From an uncultured Collinsella sp. (GTDB lineage: Bacteria; Actinomycetota; Coriobacteriia; Coriobacteriales; Coriobacteriaceae), in the NCBI GenBank assembly GCA_900751665.1, contig CAADSV010000192.1:1-15159 (forward strand): 15,159 nt of DNA, read 5' to 3'. Numbering within the stretch: the first letter of the stretch is position 1; each line of letters starts with the position of its first letter. Shown here piece by piece: positions 1 through 6,205 of the stretch. The position numbers and the translations under genes are program-made. The notes under the pieces were generated by a model that saw only the letters and a program-made list of their open reading frames with translations, had not been told where the DNA came from and searched no databases.

Positions 1-335
1 ACGGCGTCCCCGGACCCCGGGAGGGGCCGCGGGGGCGTTCGGCTAACTGCGGGAACGGCCTATTTGCTCAATGTGTTCGGCTGAGATCGGAAATCAACCC
101 AGACTAGTCATTGGGGACGTTCTTAAATGACTAGCTGTTGGGGACACTCTTTCGCCACCCGGCAGTTAGGGACGTTCCCTTTCTGCCGGCAGCTGAGGAC
201 AGTCCTTGGCAACCCGGCCGGCAAGCCGGCGGTTCGGCAAAGACTGTCCCCAATGACTAGTCGTTTAAGTCTGTCCCCAATGACCACTCTTGGTCGTTTA
301 AGTCTGTCCCCAATGAGTACCCGATGACTAGGTGG
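1..335. repeat. Non-coding end region with a GTCCCCAATGA repeat/palindrome cluster
   Basis: No credible gene is seen here. The motif GTCCCCAATGA occurs on the plus strand at 246-256, 273-283 and 306-316, and its reverse complement at 108-118, with a shorter TTGGGGAC at 138-145. Positions 260-283 and 293-316 are a perfect 24-bp direct repeat with a 33-bp period. Positions 103-118 and 246-261 are a perfect 16-bp inverted repeat, and 108-134 against 257-283 is an imperfect one (23 of 27 matching). Between them lie hairpins at 159-189 (CCGGCAG/CTGCCGG, then AGGGA/TCCCT, with loop CGT) and 217-230 (GCCGGC-AA-GCCGGC). The layout resembles REP-like or non-autonomous IS200/IS605-type elements, but no transposase is present, so that assignment is inference. 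The cluster lies just downstream of the exporter operon. Positions 1-100 show nothing recognisable. Confidence 0.7.
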
Positions 336-1541
336 CTAGGCGTGGGATTTGGTGCGTGAGAGGGCCAGGCCTGCGGCGGCGATGGCCACGGCAAAGAGCA
401 CGGTGACGCCCAGGTCGCAGGCGATGTCGCCCAACATGGCAGACGTCAGGTCCGACGCGAGCGCCTTGCCGATCGCGTCGTTCACCCAATATGTCGGCAC
501 AAAGTGCGCCACGGTCTGCACGGCCGGGCCCATCAGCGACAGCGGCATCCAAGCGCCGCCCAAAAACGTCATGAGCATGCCGAGCAGGTTGCCCACGCCA
601 TTGAGCAGCTCCTCGCGCGCACCCAGGCTCAAAAGGGCAAAGCCAACGGCCAGCGGCGTGCACGCCAGGGCAAACGTCGCCGCCAGTGCCAGGCACACAC
701 GGCCCACGCCGACCTCGGCAACCGCACCGGCAAAGCCCACGACGCCCATCATGCTCGACACAAACCAGATGCAGACGGTGAGCACGGCGGCGGCGGCAAA
801 CACGGCAAGCGAACGTTGGCGCTCGGAGATTGGGCCGGCATCCATACGACGCACGCGCTCGGGCTCGTTCATGCCCGAGAACACCAACCCCACCGATACG
901 ATGACCGACGAGATAATCGCGTACGCGCCAAAGTTGAAGTACGACTCGAGCGTGGCGGCGGCCGTCGAGTCGACCTTGACCTGCTCGACCTCGACCTCCG
1001 CGCGCTTCGCGGCCGCATGTTCAGCAGCCTTGGCAACGTAGCCGTTGGAGGCAGTGGGCTCAAGCGCCGCCGCAGCGCCCGCGAGCGAGATCCAGCGCGA
1101 AGCCTCGGCAGACGAAAGCGCCGCCGCCATAGTGCCGGCACCGTAGGTCACATCGAGCTTGGGCAGGGACTCCCCCGCGCGGGCAGCCGCGACCAGGTCG
1201 TCCTCGAACCCCTCCGGGATAAAGAACACGCAGTCGGCGCTGCCCTTGGCGCTGTTGCTCTTGGAGAGCGCGTCCGCAAGGTCGTACGTGTCATCGCCGA
1301 TGCCCGTGACCAGGTCAAAACGCGAACCCAGGTGCTTGGTGAGCGCACGTGAAAGATCACTGCCGTCGCGGTCGACCACGATCACGTTGGCGTCGTAGGG
1401 CTTGTACTCGGTGAGCTGCGACGAGTTCCAGCTCACCGATGCCGCGATGAATACGCCCATCAGCGAAATGAACACCGTGTAGATGAGCAGGTAGAACGGG
1501 TGCGCGAGCGCCATGCGAAGCGCAGTCTTAAAGGTGCTCAT
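336..1541 (-). CDS. ABC-2 type transporter permease (distal gene of the exporter operon)
   Basis: This is a 401-residue membrane protein with the ABC-2 permease layout. One N-terminal membrane helix (about residues 14-36) is followed by a long extracytoplasmic segment of roughly 190 residues. About five hydrophobic helices fill the C-terminal half, from near AYAIISSVIVSVGLVFSG onward. The start is placed at 1541 because GGAAGGAG lies five bases upstream of that ATG; an in-frame ATG at 1556 has no such site and would lengthen the overlap. The gene overlaps the end of the preceding permease by 14 bp, so the two are probably translationally coupled. It presumably pairs with that permease to form the membrane channel driven by the ATPase encoded upstream. 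The substrate cannot be read from sequence; peptide, antibiotic or lipid export are all possible. It ends with SRTKSHA and a TAG stop, just before the repeat cluster. Confidence 0.9.
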   Translation of the reverse strand: MSTFKTALRMALAHPFYLLIYTVFISLMGVFIAASVSWNSSQLTEYKPYDANVIVVDRDGSDLSRALTKHLGSRFDLVTGIGDDTYDLADALSKSNSAKGSADCVFFIPEGFEDDLVAAARAGESLPKLDVTYGAGTMAAALSSAEASRWISLAGAAAALEPTASNGYVAKAAEHAAAKRAEVEVEQVKVDSTAAATLESYFNFGAYAIISSVIVSVGLVFSGMNEPERVRRMDAGPISERQRSLAVFAAAAVLTVCIWFVSSMMGVVGFAGAVAEVGVGRVCLALAATFALACTPLAVGFALLSLGAREELLNGVGNLLGMLMTFLGGAWMPLSLMGPAVQTVAHFVPTYWVNDAIGKALASDLTSAMLGDIACDLGVTVLFAVAIAAAGLALSRTKSHA

Positions 1542-2715
1542 AGCGGCTCCTTCCAAAGATCAGCGTAGCGGCGGCGACAAACACCAGCGTCATGAGGACC
1601 AGAGCGCCGGCGCGAACGGCGAAGGGCCCCAGGTCCTCAAAGAAATACAGGCGGTTGAACATGTCGCAGATGAGCTTGACGGGGTTGAGCCAGCACTCGG
1701 CCGGACAGGCGCGGGCGACGTCATCGGCAAGCGCCATCGCCGGTTCGCCGTAGAGCCCAGCGAACAAAGCGCACGTGGTGGCAAAGCCTGTGAGGATGCC
1801 CGACTTGGATGCCTTGCCGCCCTTAACGGGAAGCGTGCCCACAAAGAGTCCCAAGCCCGTGGCGGCAAGCGCGGAAGCGGCACCGCCCACCAGACACAGC
1901 CCCTCGCGCCCGCCAAAGTCGACGCCCACAACCAGGCGCACGTAGCCGATCGCGATCGCCATCGAGGCAAAGGAGACCAGCCACGAGCCCACAAAGATAC
2001 CGGCCAGCGACGCCGTTTTGGAAAGACCGCCCGCGCAGCGGCGCGCGCCAAGGCCCGACAGATTGGGCTGCAGATCGACGACGCTCAAGGCGGCAAACTC
2101 GGCAGACATCATCGCGACCAGGCCAAAAAGCGCGTAATAGTAGATGACCGTGCCATCGGGCGTGGTGCGTGTCAGGCTTACGCGGCGGGTGCCGCCCTCG
2201 AGCGACAGGGCGCGCGCAACCGCCTCCGGGTCGGCGAGCGCCGCCGGGTTGTCCTGGGCAATCTGGGACATGAGCTCGGCATTTTGTGTATACGAACTTG
2301 CCACCGTCTCCAGGATGCTGCGATCGGTGAGCACCGATGATGCGCGCGAGCTGTCGTAGCTCGAAAGCAGTGTGAGCTTGGGCGTGCCCGCGTCGTCGAC
2401 CGTATAGATACCCGCGACCTCACCGGCCTTGAGCGCACGGTTCGCATCGGCTGCGTCGTCGCACTCGTGGATCTCGAGCAGCTGATTGTCGCTCTCCTTG
2501 GCAAGCGACGTCGCCACGTCCTTAAAGGTCGAGGCGTCCCAGGCCTCGTCCGCTATGACGGCAACCGGTACCGGGTCGACCGTGCCGTCGGAGCTCAGAT
2601 TCGCAAACATAAACATGAACATCGTGGAAAGTGCGATGGGAAAGAGAGCGCCCCAGACCCACGTGCTCGGCCGGCGCAGCAGCGTCTTGACCGTAGTGAT
2701 GATGGTGTTGAACAT
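1528..2715 (-). CDS. ABC-2 type transporter permease (middle gene of the exporter operon)
   Basis: The 395-residue protein has the same topology as the next gene in the operon. A short cytoplasmic start (MFNTIITTVKTLLRRPSTW) leads to one membrane helix (about 20-38), an extracytoplasmic segment of about 150 residues, and a C-terminal block of about five helices starting near YYYALFGLVAMMSAEF. The two permeases look like diverged paralogues and probably form a heterodimer, as in DrrB/NatB-like exporters. The ATG at 2715 is preceded by AGGGGG at a suitable distance. It lies only 9 bp after the ATPase stop, and its own end overlaps the next start. Several Cys residues in the C-terminal part (for example ARACPAECW) could face the outside, but no function is implied. 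The family call is firm and the cargo unknown. Confidence 0.9.
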   Translation of the reverse strand: MFNTIITTVKTLLRRPSTWVWGALFPIALSTMFMFMFANLSSDGTVDPVPVAVIADEAWDASTFKDVATSLAKESDNQLLEIHECDDAADANRALKAGEVAGIYTVDDAGTPKLTLLSSYDSSRASSVLTDRSILETVASSYTQNAELMSQIAQDNPAALADPEAVARALSLEGGTRRVSLTRTTPDGTVIYYYALFGLVAMMSAEFAALSVVDLQPNLSGLGARRCAGGLSKTASLAGIFVGSWLVSFASMAIAIGYVRLVVGVDFGGREGLCLVGGAASALAATGLGLFVGTLPVKGGKASKSGILTGFATTCALFAGLYGEPAMALADDVARACPAECWLNPVKLICDMFNRLYFFEDLGPFAVRAGALVLMTLVFVAAATLIFGRSRYEHL

Positions 2716-2724
2716 GACTGCCCC

Positions 2725-3663
2725 CTAGTCGCGCAGCTCGCGGCCGGTGATCTCGAGGAACACGTCGTTGAGGGTCGGCGGCTCGCTCCACACGCGGCCG
2801 AGCGCCACATCGGCGGCGCGCAGCGTGTCGAGGATGTCGACCAAATTGTGCGGGCTCGCTTCGCAGGTGCAGACGAGCTCGCCGCCGGACAGCTCAACCG
2901 AAAGCACGTGCTCGAGGGCGCGCAGCCGCTCGACCGTGGCGGTCTCGACGGCGCCGACCTCGACAGTCACGCGCTCGCCCATTTGAATCATGCGTTTGAG
3001 CTCGTCATTGGTGCCCTGCGCCAGCACACGTCCGCCGTCCATGATCATGATGCGGCTGCAAATCTGCTCGACTTCCTCCATGTAATGGCTGGTATACACC
3101 ACCGTGGCGCCCTCGTCGCGCAGGCGGCAGATGCCCTCCAGGATGGCGTTGCGGCTCTGCGGGTCGACCGCCACCGTGGGCTCGTCAAAGAAGATGAGCT
3201 CGGGCTTGTGCGCGATACCGCAGGCGATGTTGAGGCGACGCGCCAGGCCGCCCGAGAGCTTGCCGGGGCGGAACTTGGCAAAGTCGCCCAGCCCGACAAA
3301 GTCGATCGCCTCGTCCACCAGCGCGCGGCGGCGCTTGCGGTCGTTAACGTAGAGGCTGCAGAAATAGTCGATGTTCTCGCGCACCGTAAGCTCGTCGAAC
3401 ACCGCCACCTGCTGCGGCACCACGCCGATGCGGCGCTTGAGGTCATAGCGGGCGGGCGTCATGGGTTCGCCGAACAGCTCGATGGTGCCTTTGTCGTAGG
3501 CAAGCAGCTGCAGAATACAGTTGATGGACGTGGTCTTGCCCGAGCCGTTGGGGCCCAGCAGGCCAAAGATCTCGCCGGGGGCGATGCTCAGGTTAAAGTG
3601 GTCGAGCGCGATAAGATCGTCGTAGCGCTTGACGAGGTTTTCGACGTGGACGATGTCTGTCAT
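2725..3663 (-). CDS. ABC transporter ATP-binding protein (DrrA/NatA-like exporter ATPase)
   Basis: This 312-residue cytoplasmic ATPase powers the two permeases encoded immediately downstream. All nucleotide-binding motifs are visible: Walker A GPNGSGKT at 37-44, the Q-loop in VVPQQ (81-85), the signature LSGGLARR (136-143), Walker B LIFFDE (156-161) followed by a D-loop in VAVDPQ, and the H-loop His193 in TSHYMEE. A C-terminal extension of about 90 residues ends with PTLNDVFLEITGREL, typical of the DrrA/CcmA-like exporter subfamily. The signature carries Leu where Gln or Met is common, a mild variant. The start at 3663 (MTDIVHVENLVKRY) is preceded by GGAAGGG; an earlier in-frame ATG at 3729 would add 22 unrelated residues. 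It is the first gene of the operon and divergent from the two-component system, which probably controls it. Confidence 0.95.
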   Translation of the reverse strand: MTDIVHVENLVKRYDDLIALDHFNLSIAPGEIFGLLGPNGSGKTTSINCILQLLAYDKGTIELFGEPMTPARYDLKRRIGVVPQQVAVFDELTVRENIDYFCSLYVNDRKRRRALVDEAIDFVGLGDFAKFRPGKLSGGLARRLNIACGIAHKPELIFFDEPTVAVDPQSRNAILEGICRLRDEGATVVYTSHYMEEVEQICSRIMIMDGGRVLAQGTNDELKRMIQMGERVTVEVGAVETATVERLRALEHVLSVELSGGELVCTCEASPHNLVDILDTLRAADVALGRVWSEPPTLNDVFLEITGRELRD

Positions 3664-3862
3664 GAGGCGGCCCTTCCGTTGATTGCGGCCCGGTACGATT
3701 GCATCATCGCAGGAGCCGCCGGCGCGCACCAGTGAGCTTTGTCACGAGTGCGGGGGCTCGGTCGCGTGGCCCGCTGACGCGACCGCCCCACCGTGCGGGA
3801 GGAATGTCACGGTTGCGCTAGGCGGCCCCTCCACCACGCGCAGCTTTGCGTACAATACCCGT
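3664..3862. promoter_or_regulatory. Divergent promoter region with operator-like repeats
   Basis: This 199-bp gap separates the exporter operon (minus) from the two-component system (plus). Two related 13-mers of the form TGTCACG-NN-TGCG lie in the same orientation at 3740-3752 and 3805-3817, 65 bp apart, or about six helical turns. Between them is a perfect 9-bp inverted repeat, CGGTCGCGT at 3759-3767 and ACGCGACCG at 3777-3785, with a 9-bp spacer. NarL-family response regulators bind paired short sites, so these are plausible operators for the neighbouring regulator; that is inference. No convincing sigma-70 promoter was found for the exporter strand. Confidence 0.5.
3851..3856 (+). promoter_or_regulatory. 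Probable -10 box for a leaderless histidine kinase mRNA
   Basis: TACAAT lies only six bases before the kinase ATG at 3863. A -10 hexamer normally places transcription start about seven bases downstream, so the transcript would begin at or next to the start codon. No Shine-Dalgarno sequence is visible upstream of this ATG, which agrees with leaderless translation, common in actinobacteria. No good -35 box is found at 16-18 bp spacing. Confidence 0.55.
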
Positions 3863-5008
3863 ATGAACAGGCTTTTCGACAAATCGATCGTGCTGGCGTG
3901 CTGTATTGCGGCCGCCATGGGTCTTGCCGTGGACGCTCGTCTGGTTGTGGCGTTTTGCCTTGGCATTATTGCCACCTCGCTGGCCGAGGTCACACAGGGG
4001 AAACGCACCCGACGCGCAAGCGAGGCAGCGAGCTACGCCTGCATCATCGCGGCTTTCTTCGTGCCGCCGTTTGTGCCGTTTGCGCCTCTCGCCCTCTATG
4101 ACATCGCGCGACGCGTGCGCCGCGAACGCATCTGGCCCGCGCTGGCGATTGGCGCCGTGTTTGTCTGCGCGCTTGTCGCGGACCTTCGCGGCGGCGCGCT
4201 CACCACCCGAACGCTGCTGCTAACCACCATCCTTTCGGTCGCCGCCACGTTGCTGTCGCTGCGCACCGCGCAGCTGGAGCGCGAACAGGAACGCATGCGT
4301 CGCACCCGCGACAAGCTGCAAGAACGCGCCCTGGCACTCGAGGCACGCAACCGCGACCTCGCCGACCGCCAGGACTACGAAGTCGAGCTCGCGACGCTCG
4401 CCGAACGCGCCCGCATCGCGCGCGAGATCCACGATAACGTCGGGCACCAGCTCACGCGCGCCTCACTGCAGGCCGAAGCCCTACGCGTGGTCCACGCCGA
4501 CGAGCCTGGCGTCGCCGCCGATTTCGCCGACGTTAAACGCACGGTTGACGAGGCGCTCCAGCTTGTGCGCACCAGCGTCCACGCGCTCAACGACAACGCC
4601 GTCGACCTTTCCGTGCAGCTCGAACGCATTGTCGAAGGCACACGCTCGGACGGCGGCCCGCAGATTGAGCTTGAAGTTATGGCCGAACATGCGCCCGCAA
4701 ACGTCGCCAACTGCTTTGCGGCGGTCCTGCGCGAAGCGCTCTCCAATACCATGCGCCACGCTTGCGCCCAGACCGTCACCGTACGGTGCATGGAGCATCC
4801 GTCGTTTTACCAGCTCATTGTTACCGACGATGGCGTGGGTGAGATCCAAGCAAGCGGCCGCGGCGCTGCGGAGGGCATGGGGCTCGCCTCCATGCGCGAG
4901 CGCGTCGAGGCGCTTGGCGGCACCTTCACCGCCGGCCCGCGCGCCGGCACCGGCGGCTGGCGTGTGTTTGCCACCGTTCCCAAACAGCAAGGAGATGAGG
5001 GCCGATGA
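3863..5008 (+). CDS. NarL-type sensor histidine kinase
   Basis: This 381-residue membrane kinase passes phosphate to the response regulator encoded next. Residues 8-135 contain about five hydrophobic helices with very short loops, so there is no large extracellular sensor domain; it probably senses a signal within or at the membrane, or through the exporter. A charged coiled-coil linker (about 136-180) leads to a HisKA_3 dimerisation domain with H-box REIHDNVGHQL (phosphorylated His190). The HATPase domain shows the N-box REALSNTMRHA (Asn295), the G1 box DDGVGE (322-327) and the G2 box GMGLASMRERVEALGG. The start at 3863 is chosen because a TACAAT box sits directly before it; the open frame extends upstream to 3683, but that part is promoter DNA. 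Its TGA overlaps the regulator's ATG (ATGA), indicating translational coupling. Confidence 0.93.
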   Translation: MNRLFDKSIVLACCIAAAMGLAVDARLVVAFCLGIIATSLAEVTQGKRTRRASEAASYACIIAAFFVPPFVPFAPLALYDIARRVRRERIWPALAIGAVFVCALVADLRGGALTTRTLLLTTILSVAATLLSLRTAQLEREQERMRRTRDKLQERALALEARNRDLADRQDYEVELATLAERARIAREIHDNVGHQLTRASLQAEALRVVHADEPGVAADFADVKRTVDEALQLVRTSVHALNDNAVDLSVQLERIVEGTRSDGGPQIELEVMAEHAPANVANCFAAVLREALSNTMRHACAQTVTVRCMEHPSFYQLIVTDDGVGEIQASGRGAAEGMGLASMRERVEALGGTFTAGPRAGTGGWRVFATVPKQQGDEGR

Positions 5009-5634
5009 GGCTCATCGTTGTCGACGACGACCGCTTGGTGGTCGATTCGCTCAAGATTATCCTGGGCGCCCAGCCGCAGATCGAAGTGGTGGGCACCGGT
5101 GCCAACGGCAACGATGCGGTGGCGCTCTACGCCGAGCACGCACCCGATATCGCGCTGCTCGACATCCAGATGCCGGGACGCGACGGCCTTTCGGCCGCAC
5201 GCGAGATCCTTGAGCACGACCATGCGGCGCGCGTGGTGTTTCTGACGACGTTCTCGGATGACGAGTACATTGTGTCGGCGCTCAAGCTGGGCGCCCGCGG
5301 CTACCTGATCAAGACCGATGTCGCTGCCATTCCGCCGGCGTTGGCGCAGGTCATGGACGGCAAACGCGTGCTCGAGGGCAAGGCGATCGAAGATATCAAC
5401 TTTGATGGGGCGGACGTCGAGGCCGGCGCGACCCGCCGGCCCGCCGCCTTTGCCGGCCTGACCGACCGCGAGTTCGAAGTCGCCGAGCTCATCGCCCGCG
5501 GCCTCGACAACAAGGAGATCGCTGCCACCGCCTATATGGGCGAAGGCACCGTGCGCAACCACATCAGCTCAATCCTAGCCAAAATGGGGCTACGCAACCG
5601 CACCCAAATCGCCATCGCCTATCTGCGAGGCTAG
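5005..5634 (+). CDS. LuxR/NarL-family response regulator
   Basis: This 209-residue DNA-binding regulator is the partner of the upstream kinase. The receiver domain (1-120) has the acidic pocket Asp7-Asp9, the phosphoacceptor Asp53 in ALLDIQMPG, Thr81/Thr82 in FLTTFSDDE and Lys103 in LIKTD. The LuxR-type helix-turn-helix (about 150-207) begins GLTDREFEVAELIARGL and ends with the recognition segment GTVRNHISSILAKMGL. AAGGAG at 4989-4994 lies upstream of the ATG, inside the kinase gene. The likely target is the divergent region at 3664-3862, giving control of the exporter and possibly of its own operon. This follows the common pairing of NarL-type systems with ABC exporters and is not proven by the sequence. 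Confidence 0.95.
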   Translation: MRLIVVDDDRLVVDSLKIILGAQPQIEVVGTGANGNDAVALYAEHAPDIALLDIQMPGRDGLSAAREILEHDHAARVVFLTTFSDDEYIVSALKLGARGYLIKTDVAAIPPALAQVMDGKRVLEGKAIEDINFDGADVEAGATRRPAAFAGLTDREFEVAELIARGLDNKEIAATAYMGEGTVRNHISSILAKMGLRNRTQIAIAYLRG

Positions 5635-5664
5635 CCGCTGGCTGCCGCCAATTTGATGCCATTT

Positions 5665-5818
5665 CAAAACTATGCCGGTTTACTACGATGAACCGCATAT
5701 CTCCGACCACGGCAAATTGCGCACTTACAAAACCGCAGGTAGAACACTTGCGATATTTGCAAAAATGCTGGTGTGGTCAGGAATCTCGGATTCATCGTAG
5801 TAAACCGGCATAGTTTTG
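5665..5818 (-). repeat. Hairpin element A (154 bp, 28-bp perfect terminal inverted repeats)
   Basis: The arms at 5665-5692 and 5791-5818 are perfect reverse complements. Inside, CCGACCAC (5703-5710) pairs with GTGGTCAGG (5773-5781) leaving a one-base bulge, GCAAAT (5712-5717) pairs with ATTTGC (5755-5760), and CGCAGGT (5734-5740) pairs with ACTTGCG (5746-5752) around a five-base loop. From TACTACG (5681) to CGTAGTA (5802) is 122 bp, the same as in elements B and C. The strand given is that of the core motif TCTACCTGCGGTTTTG, which reads on the minus strand here and on the plus strand in B and C. The element begins 30 bp after the response regulator stop. Confidence 0.85.
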
Positions 5819-5862
5819 TTCGGGCGGCCCTGCACGAGTGTCTCCGCCAGCCTCGCGGGACC

Positions 5863-5897
5863 AAAATGAGCCGTTTTCCTCCGTCCCCAAGGGATCA
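5863..5897 (+). repeat. Conserved 35-bp box preceding hairpin element B
   Basis: This 35-bp stretch, beginning AAAATGAGCCGTTTTCCTCC and ending GGGATCA, recurs at 12663-12697 with about 29 of 35 bases identical. In both places it lies a few dozen bases before a hairpin element. It contains a small palindrome (TCCC-CAA-GGGA here, CCC-TTG-GGG in the other copy). Its function is unknown; it appears to be part of the same intergenic repeat unit. Confidence 0.65.
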
Positions 5898-5909
5898 GCC
5901 GAAACCGCC

Positions 5910-6071
5910 CGCCACGAAATCGGCCCATCTACTACGTTTGACTCAATACCCCCGACCATATCCCCGTTTTCCAGAAAACCGCAGGCGTTCTACCTGCGGT
6001 TTTGTTTTCGCGTTTTTTGGCATGGTTGGGGGTAAGGGGCTAAACGTAGTAGATGGGCCGTTTTCGTGGCG
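5910..6071 (+). repeat. Hairpin element B (162 bp, 30-bp arms with one mismatch)
   Basis: The arms 5910-5939 and 6042-6071 are reverse complements apart from one T:T mismatch (5920/6061); the inner 19 bp are perfect. A second stem pairs 5947-5959 with 6022-6034 (13 bp, one G:T). The core is a terminator-like hairpin, AAAACCGCAGG (5975-5985) and CCTGCGGTTTT (5993-6003), running into TTTTGTTTT. The arm sequence differs from A and C outside TACTACG, yet the TACTACG to CGTAGTA span (5930-6051) is again 122 bp and the CCGACCA and TGGT motifs fall at the same offsets (22 and 93). Confidence 0.85.
5975..6008 (+). terminator. Intrinsic terminator in the core of element B (for the two-component operon)
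   Basis: An 11-bp stem (5975-5985 with 5993-6003) with loop CGTTCTA is followed by TTTTGTTTT at 6000-6008. This is a good Rho-independent terminator for plus-strand transcription leaving the response regulator gene. The minus-strand reading also ends in four T, so it may work in both directions. Confidence 0.65.
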
Positions 6072-6090
6072 CGCCCTCCTCCCCAACGCA

Positions 6091-6132
6091 CAAAAGCGCC
6101 GCCACGGAGGAGGGAGATGCCTCCGTGGCGGC
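6091..6132 (-). terminator. Intrinsic terminator for the surface protein gene
   Basis: A perfect 13-bp stem (GCCGCCACGGAGG at 6098-6110 with its complement at 6120-6132) has a nine-base loop. On the minus strand it is followed by GCTTTTG, a short T-run. It lies about 75 bp past the adhesin stop. The T-run is short, so strength is uncertain. Confidence 0.6.
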
Positions 6133-6169
6133 TGGGGGTGGGGGCTATGTTCTGGCTCCCCGCTGGCCA

Positions 6170-6191
6170 CCCGGGGCCTTTTGGCCCCGGG
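6170..6191 (-). terminator. GC-rich hairpin next to the surface protein stop
   Basis: CCCGGGGCC (6170-6178) and GGCCCCGGG (6183-6191) form a perfect 9-bp stem with a TTTT loop, 14 bp past the stop codon on the minus strand. There is no T-run after it, so it may protect the mRNA end or assist the next hairpin rather than terminate alone. Confidence 0.45.
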
Positions 6192-6205
6192 CGCTGCCAG
6201 CGTAC

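Larger units (their letters stand above)
5635..6205. other. Convergent intergenic region with two hairpin elements and terminators
   Basis: No gene is supported in these 571 bp between the ends of the response regulator (plus) and the surface protein (minus). The region holds hairpin element A (5665-5818), a conserved 35-bp box (5863-5897), hairpin element B (5910-6071), a terminator-type hairpin (6091-6132) and a second GC-rich hairpin touching the adhesin end (6170-6191). Open frames crossing this region run through the palindromes and have no ribosome binding site. Confidence 0.8.

Noticed and set aside
108..316. CRISPR array at the left end
   Set aside because: Only two perfect direct repeats with a 9-bp gap, inverted copies nearby, and no cas genes; spacing does not fit CRISPR.
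127..327. A 66-codon open frame in the left-end repeat cluster
   Set aside because: It runs entirely through repeats and hairpins (its product repeats RLSLSPM) and has no ribosome binding site.
1542..1556. Upstream in-frame ATG at 1556 as the start of the distal permease
   Set aside because: The ATG at 1541 has GGAAGGAG at ideal spacing; the upstream one has none.
2467..3735. A 422-codon plus-strand open frame opposite the ABC ATPase
   Set aside because: The minus strand carries every ABC ATPase motif; the opposite frame is His/Arg/Ala-rich with no recognisable domain.
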